From Fistulifera solaris (taxonomy: Eukaryota; Bacillariophyta; Bacillariophyceae; Naviculales; Stauroneidaceae), in contig AP026124.1 of NCBI GenBank assembly GCA_030295235.1, positions 434,001 to 498,000 of the forward strand: DNA of 64,000 bases, given 5' to 3'. Position numbers and translations under genes: made by a program. Of this stretch, positions 10,866 to 20,888 are shown piece after piece (the stretch's first letter is position 1; the number at the start of each line of letters is the position of its first letter). The notes below the pieces were generated by a model. That model ran no database searches. It worked only from the letters and a program-made list of their open reading frames with translations, and was not told the DNA's origin.

Positions 10866-11294
10866 TTATTCGGCGCTATTTCCCGAACGCGCATTAGTCG
10901 AGTTGGATGCCTGACTAGGTCGCTGTAGAGTCGGATGAGTGATGAATTGATCTAATGCTAGATCAGACCAACCTTCTTCCCGGCGTCGGCGTTCAGTAGC
11001 ATTGTTGGCCGCCACCGAAGAGTTACCAGTTGGGGAAACAACAATCGCATCTGCGTCCAGTTCGCCCTCTTCCAACAATGGCGCGACAATTGCTTCATGT
11101 CTCGATATGGGAATATCGTCATCTTCGAGTTGATCGAGTTCCCATGCACTGGCGCCCGTCCAAAAATATTGATCGTCTTCGATCTTGTCATTGTCGTCCA
11201 CCAAAAGAATATTCGGACGGCCAGCTGCCGGTCGAGCGAATGGTCTGCGATGTCTCGTCGCAGCGACATAGTTGCTATCTGATGGTTGCGGCAT
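10866..11294 (-). CDS. small acidic protein of unknown function
   Basis: Not recognised. A 142-residue frame starting MPQPSDSNYVAATRHRR. An N-terminal basic segment is followed by a conserved-looking centre (PNILLVDDNDKIEDDQYFWTG, then SAWELDQLEDDDIPISR) and a basic RRRREEG patch with WSDLALDQFI. The PNILLVDDND start resembles a response-regulator opening by chance; the remainder has no receiver fold (no conserved Lys or Thr) and is too short. It may be a short regulatory protein. Confidence rests on length, ATG context and non-random composition only. Confidence 0.45.
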   Translation of the reverse strand: MPQPSDSNYVAATRHRRPFARPAAGRPNILLVDDNDKIEDDQYFWTGASAWELDQLEDDDIPISRHEAIVAPLLEEGELDADAIVVSPTGNSSVAANNATERRRREEGWSDLALDQFITHPTLQRPSQASNSTNARSGNSAE

Positions 11295-11553
11295 TTACTA
11301 GTGGTGCGGTTAGAATCAAAGAGGGTGGTTTGTTTCATAAGTATATCGACACTGCTGTCGATAATCAGAAATGTCAGCTTTTTGCACGGCAATTAACACG
11401 ATGCAAAACTGACAGAAATCGCACCGGTACACATAGTTTTAGTGGCCAAAAACTAGGCTCCTTTTTAGGTCGGAACTAAAAACTAAATAAAAAAGGGATC
11501 AATTACAGACTAAATGATGGAATGAATTAAAGAAAAGGGTGTCGACAACCAAC

Positions 11554-14500
11554 TTAAGCCCAGTGAGGGGTTACTCTTGGATCCACGTCTTTAAGGAAGT
11601 TTACAACCCGGCCAAATCCTCTTGGCTGCTCGTCCCGAAGCCGTGTTGCTAGTCTTGGAATCGCTTCTATGAATAAAGTAGAGAACTGCTCAGTTACATC
11701 CATATCTTCACCTTGCGTGAAGATATTGATATCCACGTGGCTTCTGCCATCCCACAGGACGATAGCGTTTCCACCGTACCACAGGAGGACATTAATACTG
11801 CCTTCACCGATGTTAATTTCGTAAACTTCTGCCTGGGCCACTGCCTTATCGTCCATAGACCGAACAACGTTTCTGACGGCTTCCTTAACAAGGGTACGAG
11901 TTACTACAAAAGGGTCATCTGTCCGAGGCACCTTCTCAACGATCTTTTGACTTCCTCCTTCCCGTTGACAATGACCGTTTTCTCCGTGATAACCTTGTCA
12001 ATTATAGGTTCGACCTCGAGCTGAATAACCGTCTGTCTTCCGACTGGTTGCTGAGAATTCCATTGCTTGAGAGGGGCGCTTTGGTCGTAGTCTTTTGGAA
12101 GAAAAAAACTGAGAGGGCTTAAATTTCGGCATGTACTTGAAAAGACCACCTTGTACATTGCGGACGTCCGCTTCTAAGTTTGTCTCCTTTTCAATACTTT
12201 GACAGACGGCAAGCAGATTTTCAAAGAAGCGATCGTCTCCGGAAGACAAGACGCCCATTTCCATGCTGCTGTCAGAGTTGTTGAAAAGGACTTCGGCGCG
12301 GAAAACTGGTTCGAGGACAATAAAATCCCTTCGGAAGCGGTCCAGAAATGCCCTTCTCCATTCTTCTGTTACATCTAATGAGTTGGCAACGACCAAAACA
12401 TCGTTTGCTAGTATCTCCTTTCTTGTGAACCTGCTTTTGAAGACCCTGTGTATGATTTGACCAAACTCATATGAGACAGTGTCATCCAAGACGACAACAC
12501 GGAACACCTTGGCTTTAGCGGCTTCTGTAATGGTCGACAGCACTTGCTTTTCGCATGCGAGCTTCGCACTTAAAGCGTACTCATTCTTTAGATCGATCCC
12601 TTGGCAAGTCCACACGGGCACCACCGTGCCCTTCGCTGCTTCCTTAAAAACTTCGAGACTGTTGCACACGGAGCTTTTGTCTCCACAGAAAACAAGGGCA
12701 CTGTAGTCGGCGTCCTTAATCAGTTCTAATGCTCTCTTCAAAACAATTTTTGAGACCTGGCTATCCTCGGGGGTCTTGCGGGCTACGTCTGTTTTTGAAT
12801 AACAATCTCGTGTGAGCCGAGGTCCTCGACTCTTTTCATCTTGTTTCCACGACTGTACGCCGAATATACCACCCGCAACAATGCGGTAAGATGAAGAGGA
12901 GTGTTCGCCGGTCGACCCTGTCAATTGAATTGCAGCTTTCTTAATACTCTCATGTGCATCAAAATTAGCCCACATGTGAATATCAAACGCACAGTAACTA
13001 TGGTGTGGCCATCGCCTGGCTACTACGTAACCCTCCTCAAGAAGAACAACAACGGCACCACCTGCCGATTCCGTCGATTGAGAAAAAGCGTCGACCACTT
13101 TGACTCCAACAGCTTGCAGAGACGATAAGAGTGCGCTCTGGAATGTCTCCGCCGATTCGAAAAGAGTCGCAGCATTTTCCGTCTCAAGGACCATAAGTAT
13201 ACCCGGACTTCGCTTTTGTTCTGTTATCACTTCTTCAACGTCATCAGGGTTCTTACAAGTCTTCTGCTGACTGGCTCTCTTCCTTCTTCGGTAATCGTGC
13301 CAGCTTTCAAATTGGAGCTGATTGTCGTCGTAAGGGGTAACGAAAAGATTAGGTCCGGTGTCATGATTGATTGGGTGTTTGTATAGCATATCATTTGCGT
13401 AGCTTCCAAACACCAATGCTTGCGTGCAAATCACAGGAACATCCCTGAAATGAACTTGGACCGTATAGTCAAAAATTTCACTAAACTTTTCGAGGTACAA
13501 CTCATTCTTCACAATAATCCCGTCGGGTTTCAATAAGAGAGCCAGAGCGCCAAAGATATCGAGTCCATCGGTGACTGTCATGGACATCACTGTTTCGCTC
13601 AAATCTACGAGGACCATGTCAAAAGAACCAAAGTAATCGCTAGGGAGCATCAAAAGGCTCTTGGCGGCGTCTCCGTACCACCACTGAACTTTCTCGTTAT
13701 CCCAATGTGGCTGCGTTCCAAAATGCTTGAAGCTTCCTCTTGTGACTTGCTGGTCCAATTCCAATCCAACCACCAATTCCAATGAAGGGTATTTGATGAT
13801 TTCATGCAACAACATTGAATCACCGCCACCGACGAAGAGGACTCGTTTCACTGTATCAAAGAAACGAGCTGTATAATGGACTACCATTTCGTGGTAATGA
13901 GCGCGATAGCTACCGCATATCTGAACAACGGTATCAAGCTCAAAGCACGTGTCCTTGTTTTCAGGGTTGTGAAAGAATGCAATCTTCTGATAGAGCGATT
14001 TGGTCACCTCCAGGACTTTGTACTTGGGGAACTCCATGGTTCTACCTTGCTTACAAAGATAGGACGTATAGTCTAAATGGTCCCGTTCTTCTTGCAAAGC
14101 ATCGTATCGAGGACGACGACTTTCATCTCCTTCGAGAAGTACTTCGCATGACCCCGAGGCGTTGTTAGTCATGTCCGTACACTGGTGATCCAAATCGTTT
14201 GCCGATTCAATAGCATGAGCGATAGCATTCATTAACGCATCCAGAAATTGTCGACACAATAGTTCTTCGTTCGCTGGAACGTTCAATTCCTCCTGAAACT
14301 CAGCCCTGTAAACATCTTCCAGGCGAAGAAGTTCCCCTTCCAGAAATTCGATTCCATCGTCCGGAGGCTCATCGAACAACCACGTGACCTGCATGACTTT
14401 GTTGACCTCCCCTGCTTCGTTGGTATGTTCGACTTCATCTAATTCAAATCCAAGATTATCGTACTGGTGAAAGATCCATCTCTGAGGATATTGCTCCACG

Positions 14501-15282
14501 AAACCATAATCGCGAAGGATCTCCGGAGTACCGTAATCGCTGTCGCGTGAACTACAATCCACGCAAAAGTTGTAGGACGTATACAGCTCCTCACCGGGCT
14601 GAATATCACGCGAGGCTCGCACGGTCACATCGTTCGTGTTGTAGTGGATGGAGTCGCATTCGGTGTTCAACCATTTGCCATTCCGATGACTTAACATGTC
14701 GTACACCGGAATCAACACATCATCCCAACTTCGCTGTAGAACGATAAGATACGCGTCTTCCGTGAGATCATCCGAGTACGGATCTTTGCATTCTTCTTCA
14801 AAGGTGTATCCGAAAGGTCCTTCGGGAGGCAGAAATTGTGCGTCTTCGTGTCGATCGACGAGGATTTTCTCGAGCAGTTCTTGACCTTCTTCCGACCAGC
14901 CGTTCGGAAGTTGTCCGGTGGGTTGATCGAGTAAGTAGTTAACATACGGTGCGTATTTCGATTGGTTACCCAGTCGCATTTCGCGCACCAAATGTTTCAC
15001 CGTGTAGCATTGATCCTCATAGCCTTCGGCGGTGATGAGATATTCACGAGGTATCACGAACAGTGTCGTATTCGCGGGTATGAAAGTCGTCACAAATGCA
15101 CCAAACGGGCAAGATAAATCTTCGGGCTTGTAACGTCGAATTTCGATATTTTCATGGACAAAGCCGGTCGGGGCATCTTTCACCCATTGCACGAGAGCTC
15201 GTACATTATCTCCCATCGGATCTTCCACGGCATGGATTCCCTGGGAGCACAACAAGACTATGATCGACTTGAGCCATATCAT
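11554..15282 (-). CDS. SET domain + spermidine-synthase-like + SpeD-like fusion protein
   Basis: A multidomain protein of about 1240 residues after allowing for two frame breaks. It starts with a signal peptide (MIWLKSIIVLLCSQGIHAV). A SET-type methyltransferase region follows (motifs YDMLSHRNGKWLNTE near residue 195 and GEELYTSYNFC near 230). A PABS/spermidine-synthase-like Rossmann domain begins at VLFVGGGDSMLLHEI (about 480) with VVGLELDQQV and DMVLVDLSE. An S-adenosylmethionine-decarboxylase (SpeD)-like domain is centred on EEGYVVARRWPHHSYCAFD (about 747-766). All three families bind or derive from S-adenosylmethionine. The SpeD part lacks the self-processing Ser (Gly here) and the catalytic His and Cys, so it should not form a pyruvoyl group. 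Breaks: a T7 run (plus 12102-12108, one base too many) and an A4 run (plus 11945-11948, one too few). The C-terminal block includes IVLWDGRSHVDIN and ends PHWA. The SET substrate is unknown. Confidence 0.8.
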
Positions 15283-15750
15283 GATGTTTCTTTTTCTCTA
15301 TTTGTAGCATGTAGCTATAGACGATGAATGAATTTACTTGTAATAATGTTAAAACCTTTTATTGCACGAGCTTTTCTTCATTAATGTCATTGTCTTTCCT
15401 CTCGCATCTTTTATTGTTGCCGAAGGTTCGGATTTCCCACACGTGCACATTACTATGGAGAGTGTTTTTGGACCATGATGTGATTGTACAATGCAACCGT
15501 GAGATTTAAAGGCCAATGGATCGACTATCGTTAAAAATGAAACGTGACCGTTTTTCAACGGTTTCACACATAAGAAACTGGCGACCAATCTGCACCGTCC
15601 GGTAGTCGTCCGTGGCGCACCTCTGCACACCGACCTTTCTTCATCAACCAAGAAAACAATAGAACGAAAACCCGCTTCTTCACAAAACTCAGTTCCAAGG
15701 CCTCGCATCGTCCTCATTCGTCTGCATTTGCTGATAAAAGAATATTCAGA
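15283..15750. other. divergent intergenic region
   Basis: Shared promoter region of the SET/SpeD fusion (minus) and TTC27 (plus). A 139-codon minus-strand frame here overlaps the TTC27 start, is Cys/Arg-rich without domain structure, and is not called. Confidence 0.4.
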
Positions 15751-18474
15751 ATGATAGAACCGCATCACGATTCGGAAGACAGTGATGATGATGATTCAGG
15801 CTTTGGTTTGGCGAACTTGGATTTCCAGGGTGTCAATTTTGATGCGGCAGAATTGACAAATGCCGAAACGAAAGCTTTGAATTGGGAACGGCAACTTCCA
15901 TTTCACGCTGCCTCGTTTCAACTTGAGGATCATTCTCAAAATGACTTGATAAGTATCAAAGATATAGAGGAACTCTTGATAAATGGTCGCTATGTCGATG
16001 TTTTGAGGGGAGCAAAAGCACAAAAACTCTTTCGGGGATACACACAAGGGATTTCACCCTCCGAGTATCTTCGCCAGCAAATTCGATTGCAAGGGCATTC
16101 TGTTATGAGCTGTATAGAGATCGAGTGTATAGCGGTTGCTGCCTTGAATCTCTTTTGCAGGCCAACTATACCGGACCTTCTTTGGAAATTTCGGACGTAG
16201 CTGAGATCAATCCACACACGTGTTTCTCAGAATGGCGAGATTTATCCGCTATGGAACCAAAGAACACCATTGAGGAAACAGAAGAAGAAAAGAAGTCTAG
16301 TGTTACTGGTGGGAAAAGGAACAACGCCTACCAGAATGCAATTTTAGCAGAATTGGCGGTGGACGGTACGTGGCCGGTTCAAGTATGTCAGGTGCCGTAC
16401 TTTCTATGGTTGGCGCGCACCATCTTGGCAGCGTTAAATGACTCTCAAGCGCCAATTTACGAGTATTCACGATACTTGAAGGGTCTTTCTCTCTGGAAGA
16501 GTCGTTCTATCGTGGCTCACGAGCGGCTGTTGCATTCACGTGAACCATCTCAAACGTTATGGGTCGAAGCGCAGAATACGTTTCGGTCGTGTCTCGAGAT
16601 CTATTGTGACACGAGTTCACCTGCGCATCGCAGTGAGGGTGCTGCTGTGATGTTGGAATGGGGTCTGGCGCAATTTCATTTCCAAAAAAAGTCACTTCCT
16701 ACGTTTCGACAAGCTCAAAATCTGTCGGGGTTGACGGTCGAGGTTACTGGCTCCATTGGTAAACGAACCAAGTTCCAACAAGAAGCTACCGCCCAACTGT
16801 TAGTTCGAGCCCAATCTACTGTTCCGGCATCCGAAACAACTCCGTCCGAAAACACGGCCTCCCTTCAGCGTGTTGAACACTCAAATGACGAAATCTTGCT
16901 GGAGAAAATTCAATTCGAGGACGAACGAGATATGGAGATCAAGCCCTTGACCATTTTAGACCAGTCTATTCTGATGGCATTTTGTCTGGATGTGAAAGAA
17001 AGTAATGCGGCCGACGAACTTACCGCAGAAGAAATGGGTGCCTATCTAGCTCGTGTTTTGGATCATCATGATGATTGGATGGTGTACTCTACGGCGTTGT
17101 TGGAACGATCGTGGCTCGAGTTCGAACGAACTCATGCCCGAGAACGAGCCATATTACAGATCCAAGCTCTGGTGGATCAACACACTAATCGACTGACCAT
17201 TACTCAGTCGACTGTGAAAAGTATTGAAGAGTCTGCCCCAGTACAAGTTCGACTCCGAAATCTACATTTGATTGTCTATCCTCCACGATGGTCGATGATA
17301 CAAGACTTGGCGGATCGGTACGCCAAGCTGGGGATTGTAACCAGTGCGGCCGAGTTGTACACCGATATTGAGTTCTGGAATGATGTCGTGGATTGCTATC
17401 GCCGCGCCGGCAAAATGGCGACGGCCGAAGCCATTGTCCGTGAGCGTTTGGAATTGGAAGAGTCGCCTCGCATGTGGGAGGCCTTGGGAGACATTACGAA
17501 CGATCCAAAGTGTTTTGAAAAGGCGATTGAAGTGTCACACGGGCGTTATTCCAGTGCTTTCTTGGCGCTCGGGTCGCATTACTTTGAAAAAGGACAAATC
17601 GAGACGGCAGCGAAATATTATGAGAAGGCGCTGAAAATTAGACCGCTTGTAACATCAGCATGGTTTCGCCTCGGCACGATTCAAATGCAGCTAGAACATT
17701 GGGAGGCGGCTTTGCGCGCATTTTCAGAGGTTGTGCAGCAAGAGCCAGAGGAATACGATGCGTGGGCTAACGTTGCTGCCATTCACATGCGACAACGAAG
17801 ACCAGCGGAAGCCTATCCAGCGTTGCTGGAGGCATTAAAGTACAACCGAAACAACTGGAGAGTGTGGGTGAGCAAATTATATACCTGCCTTGATTTGAAC
17901 AAGTTTGACGAAGCCGTTCAAGCCTGTGAAATGCTCCTTGATCTGCGCAAAGCCAAACAGGCTTCCGATGGCATTCCTCCTCTGGAAGAGCGCTGCGTGC
18001 GAGCGATTGTCGGCGGGTCGTTGAAATCGTTGGAAGCTAGCGCTGGTAATGAAATTCAACTAGATTCTTCTCGAAGGACATTATCGCGTGTTCACGCGCT
18101 ACTCGAAAAGATTAAGTACTTCCTCGGATGCCGAACCCTGGATGTTTGAGACCATGGCTGTGTTCAACCAGGCAGTAGGACAAAACGAGGAAGTTCTAGA
18201 CAATTTGCTCAAGGAATACCGATCTTTGCAAGCAGTAGCAGGTTGGGAAAAGGATGATAAATTTGTGATCAAGATTTGTCGAGTTGCATCACAGATTAGC
18301 AATCTGTACTGTCAGAAGGGTGACAAACAGAATCTAACCAAAGCACGCTTTCTAGTGCGCGGAATCAAGCAAAAGATTGAAGCGTCGCGACCAGGAGAAA
18401 ATACGATTCCCGAAGAAGTTTTTCAGCTTTCCAATGTGATGGATGAAATTGAGACAAAGCTAAGTAGGCTTTGA
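15751..18474 (+). CDS. tetratricopeptide repeat protein 27 (TTC27/Emw1) homologue
   Basis: TPR protein of the TTC27 family (yeast Emw1), whose members are essential and linked to cell integrity and protein assembly. An acidic N-terminus (DSEDSDDDDSGFG) is followed by the family-typical QANYTGPSL and AILAELAVDGTWPVQVCQVPYF. TPRs run over the C-terminal half (SAFLALGSHYFEKGQIETAAKYYEKALKI, AWFRLGTIQMQLEHWEAALRAF, YDAWANVAAIHMRQRRPAEA). Two single-base breaks interrupt it. One is at a T4 run (16153-16156), where one more T restores ALNLFLQANYTGP. The other is near 18105-18116, where losing one base joins VHALLEKI to STSSDAEPWMFE. Restored length is about 907 residues, near the family norm. An intron is unlikely at the first site, because the only GT/AG pair would give about 34 bases and delete conserved residues. 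Confidence 0.85.
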
Positions 18475-18508
18475 GCAAGAGAAAGGATGACAAATCGAAA
18501 TCATGGAT

Positions 18509-19021
18509 CTACTCCTTGGTCGAACTTTGTGCCTCCGGGTGTGCTTTGAGCCACTTGGGACTATAGGCAATCTTTACTTCTTGATCCAACATCTTAGCTA
18601 GTTGCAAATCATTTTCTGTGACCCCTCCTAATTTGTGTGTGTAAAGTTGAATTTCGACGTCTCTGTAATTTGTCAAGTGAAAATCGGGATGATGTGATTC
18701 GCGTTCGGCAATTTTCCCCATGTCATTGATTGCATCGAGTGCGCATTGAAAGTTTTTCGATGTGAAACTGCGAGAGAGATATTTTGCATCTTTGTCGTTC
18801 TTGGATAAGTGCCACAGCGGGAGTTCAGCCATGGACTGCGAAAGTGTTTCGTCATCCAGTAGATATGACGAGTCCATGGTCGAGCAAGGCACGCATTTCG
18901 GTTTAGCTGATAAATCTGTCACAGATGTCATTCTCTTTAATACTTTGTTTACCGAAAAGCTTGTTGCTGTTAGAACACAAATAGATAGGAGCTGGGAAAT
19001 GATAACGAGCAAATGCAACAT
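18509..19021 (-). CDS. pterin-4a-carbinolamine dehydratase (PCD/DCoH)
   Basis: Dehydrates 4a-hydroxytetrahydropterin, recycling the cofactor of aromatic amino acid hydroxylases; in plants and algae related proteins also serve in molybdenum-cofactor or chloroplast pathways. The catalytic signature E-x-x-x-HHP appears as ERESHHPDFHLTNYRDVEIQ, followed by THKLGGVTENDLQLAKMLD, and the domain fills residues 60-160 of 170. The N-terminus is a strong signal sequence (MLHLLVIISQLLSICVLTATSFSV) with a TSF-type site that suits a secretory or plastid bipartite signal. A Cys pair (KCVPCS) follows. The gene is convergent with TTC27, with only about 34 bases between stops. Confidence 0.93.
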   Translation of the reverse strand: MLHLLVIISQLLSICVLTATSFSVNKVLKRMTSVTDLSAKPKCVPCSTMDSSYLLDDETLSQSMAELPLWHLSKNDKDAKYLSRSFTSKNFQCALDAINDMGKIAERESHHPDFHLTNYRDVEIQLYTHKLGGVTENDLQLAKMLDQEVKIAYSPKWLKAHPEAQSSTKE

Positions 19022-19443
19022 AGCCGCTTTGTATTGCTTCTAATGAATGATGGCTTTCGATCATCGTCGCATTTCTTGTTTTGTTTAACTATTTCACGTC
19101 CTTTTGTAGACCGTGTGACTTAGCGGTACCACATAGTCCTAGTACTACATGAAAGGTCATACGCCTATCAGCCAAGACGTTTCCGCAATAATTAGCATTG
19201 GCTACAGTCCTGCTTTTAGTATGCCACGTGGGATGGATCCTTCCACCAATCATCGCTATGTGTTTCAAAATCCACAGTCACGTTCCACGAAGAAAATCGC
19301 GATCGCACCGTCAGCACGCACTGGAACGCCAAAGAAAATTTCCTCCTCCTCAGAACGATTTATTTGTCGTGAAGGAGCAATTATTGTCCTCTATTGCTTG
19401 TACCACTGCAAGCTCTATCTTCATCTTACTTTGAGTTGCAAAG
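19022..19443. other. divergent promoter region
   Basis: Lies between the pterin dehydratase (minus) and the mitochondrial carrier (plus). Overlapping open frames of about 170 and 78 codons have no domain features and enter the carrier gene out of frame, so they are not called. Confidence 0.35.
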
Positions 19444-20601
19444 ATGACAACGCCGACCCAAGAACAGTGCAAGTCGGAACTGAAAGCCCGTATCGTGTCG
19501 GGAACAATTGGGTCCATTATCACTTCATTAGTTGTGACGCCGCTCGATGTCGTCAAAATACGACAGCAAGCTGCGATACCAGATGTTCACGTAGCGTCTA
19601 CTCGCACAACACCGAATCTAATACGCTGTCCCCGGGGATGTGGTACTTTTGTTGTATTTAATGGGCACATGGACTGTGTCTTGTCTAAACAGTCTGTTTC
19701 TTACTTTGATTCTGTGGGAGGTCTAACGCAACAAGCCAGGGCTTCGGCAACGAATGGAGGTGGCCCTTTGCGATTGATGCGAACAATATTTGCCACGGAA
19801 GGATTGCAAGGGATCTATGCGGGTCTTTTTCCGACATTACTCATGGCGGTCCCCAATACGGTCCTTTACTTTTCGGCATATGACGAATTCATATACTGGC
19901 TCCGGAAGCGTTCGAATGATGCCAGTTGGGCGCCCTTGGTAGCAGGAGGGTCTGCACGGTTTTTGGCCTCTTCAATTACCGCGCCTCTCGAAGCGTTACG
20001 TACAAGGCAAGCGGCTGCGGGGCAAAGTGCGATCACTCTCGGATTGGTCGGTGACTTACAAAGAATTATCCGTAATGAAGGACTGGGTTCTCTGTACAGG
20101 GGGTGGAGACCAACCATGTGGAGAGATGTTCCATTTTCGGCTATATACTGGCTTTGTATAGAAGAAATGAAAACACATTTGCTGACACGCCTGGATCACA
20201 CACCCTCTCGATCCGAACAAACCGGTATCTCCTTCATCAGTGGTGCTACTGCAGGGTTAATTGCTGCAGCTTGTACTACGCCATTTGATGTTGTGAAAAC
20301 ACGGCATCAGGTTGCCAATTTACAGTTGGCCGAAAAAATCGTAGATTCTCAATGCTTGCACGATGGAGCTAGTGCTTACCGACCACCCACGCAGGCTACG
20401 ACAAAGGGCACATTTACTGCGCTACGAGAGATTATGAAAAACGAAGGAATTGCTGCTTTGTGGACAGGAAATCAAGCACGGATGCTGAAAGTCGCCCCTG
20501 CTTGTGCCATTATGATTTCAACATATGAGTTTGGCAAGCTTATTCTGACAAAGGATCACTCAGGTTCAATAGAGAATAGTTGCGATGGAAACTGTCGTTA
20601 A
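19444..20601 (+). CDS. mitochondrial carrier, SLC25A39/SLC25A40/Mtm1 type
   Basis: Inner mitochondrial membrane carrier of the branch that imports glutathione in animals and affects manganese/iron handling in yeast. The three carrier signatures are PLDVVKIR (about 33), PLEALRTR and PFDVVKTR, giving six membrane helices in 385 residues. Repeat 1 carries a long matrix loop with Cys62-x3-Cys66-x11-Cys78 in CPRGCGTFVVFNGHMDC. This matches the position of the cysteine-rich loop of human SLC25A39/40, which binds an iron-sulfur cluster and controls protein stability. SARFLASSITAPLEALR is typical of the subgroup. The start is the first ATG. A poorly conserved C-terminal tail follows TYEFGKLIL. No break or intron is seen. 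Confidence 0.9.
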   Translation: MTTPTQEQCKSELKARIVSGTIGSIITSLVVTPLDVVKIRQQAAIPDVHVASTRTTPNLIRCPRGCGTFVVFNGHMDCVLSKQSVSYFDSVGGLTQQARASATNGGGPLRLMRTIFATEGLQGIYAGLFPTLLMAVPNTVLYFSAYDEFIYWLRKRSNDASWAPLVAGGSARFLASSITAPLEALRTRQAAAGQSAITLGLVGDLQRIIRNEGLGSLYRGWRPTMWRDVPFSAIYWLCIEEMKTHLLTRLDHTPSRSEQTGISFISGATAGLIAAACTTPFDVVKTRHQVANLQLAEKIVDSQCLHDGASAYRPPTQATTKGTFTALREIMKNEGIAALWTGNQARMLKVAPACAIMISTYEFGKLILTKDHSGSIENSCDGNCR

Positions 20602-20888
20602 TGAATTCAAAAGAGGAAGCTTAGATAGATTGGTTTGGACTTCTACTCATTGTGTTTTGAATGGTATAGAGTTCTCTCTTCTCACGATAAACCTAGTCGT
20701 ATTTTTTTAAATAGAAAAAAGTCGTACCGGTTTCAGTTGACTCTGTACCAAAGTTCATACCGAGCAGCATTCGACAAGTCTCCATTCTCTCCTTTTTCGC
20801 TGAGCTTGGATGACAAATAAATAATTGAAACACAAATCAATCGTATTATCATGTCGGGGACTTGTTATCTCCAATTATAACTCTCACC

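Noticed and set aside
10866-11294. Response-regulator receiver domain suggested by PNILLVDDND
   Set aside because: The rest of the protein lacks the receiver fold, the conserved Lys and Thr, and sufficient length.
15349-15768. Minus-strand 139-codon frame
   Set aside because: Overlaps the TTC27 start and shared promoter; Cys/Arg composition without secondary-structure logic.
16126-16160. Intron instead of a frame break in TTC27
   Set aside because: The only GT...AG span is about 34 bases and would remove conserved residues, whereas adding one T restores the family motif exactly.
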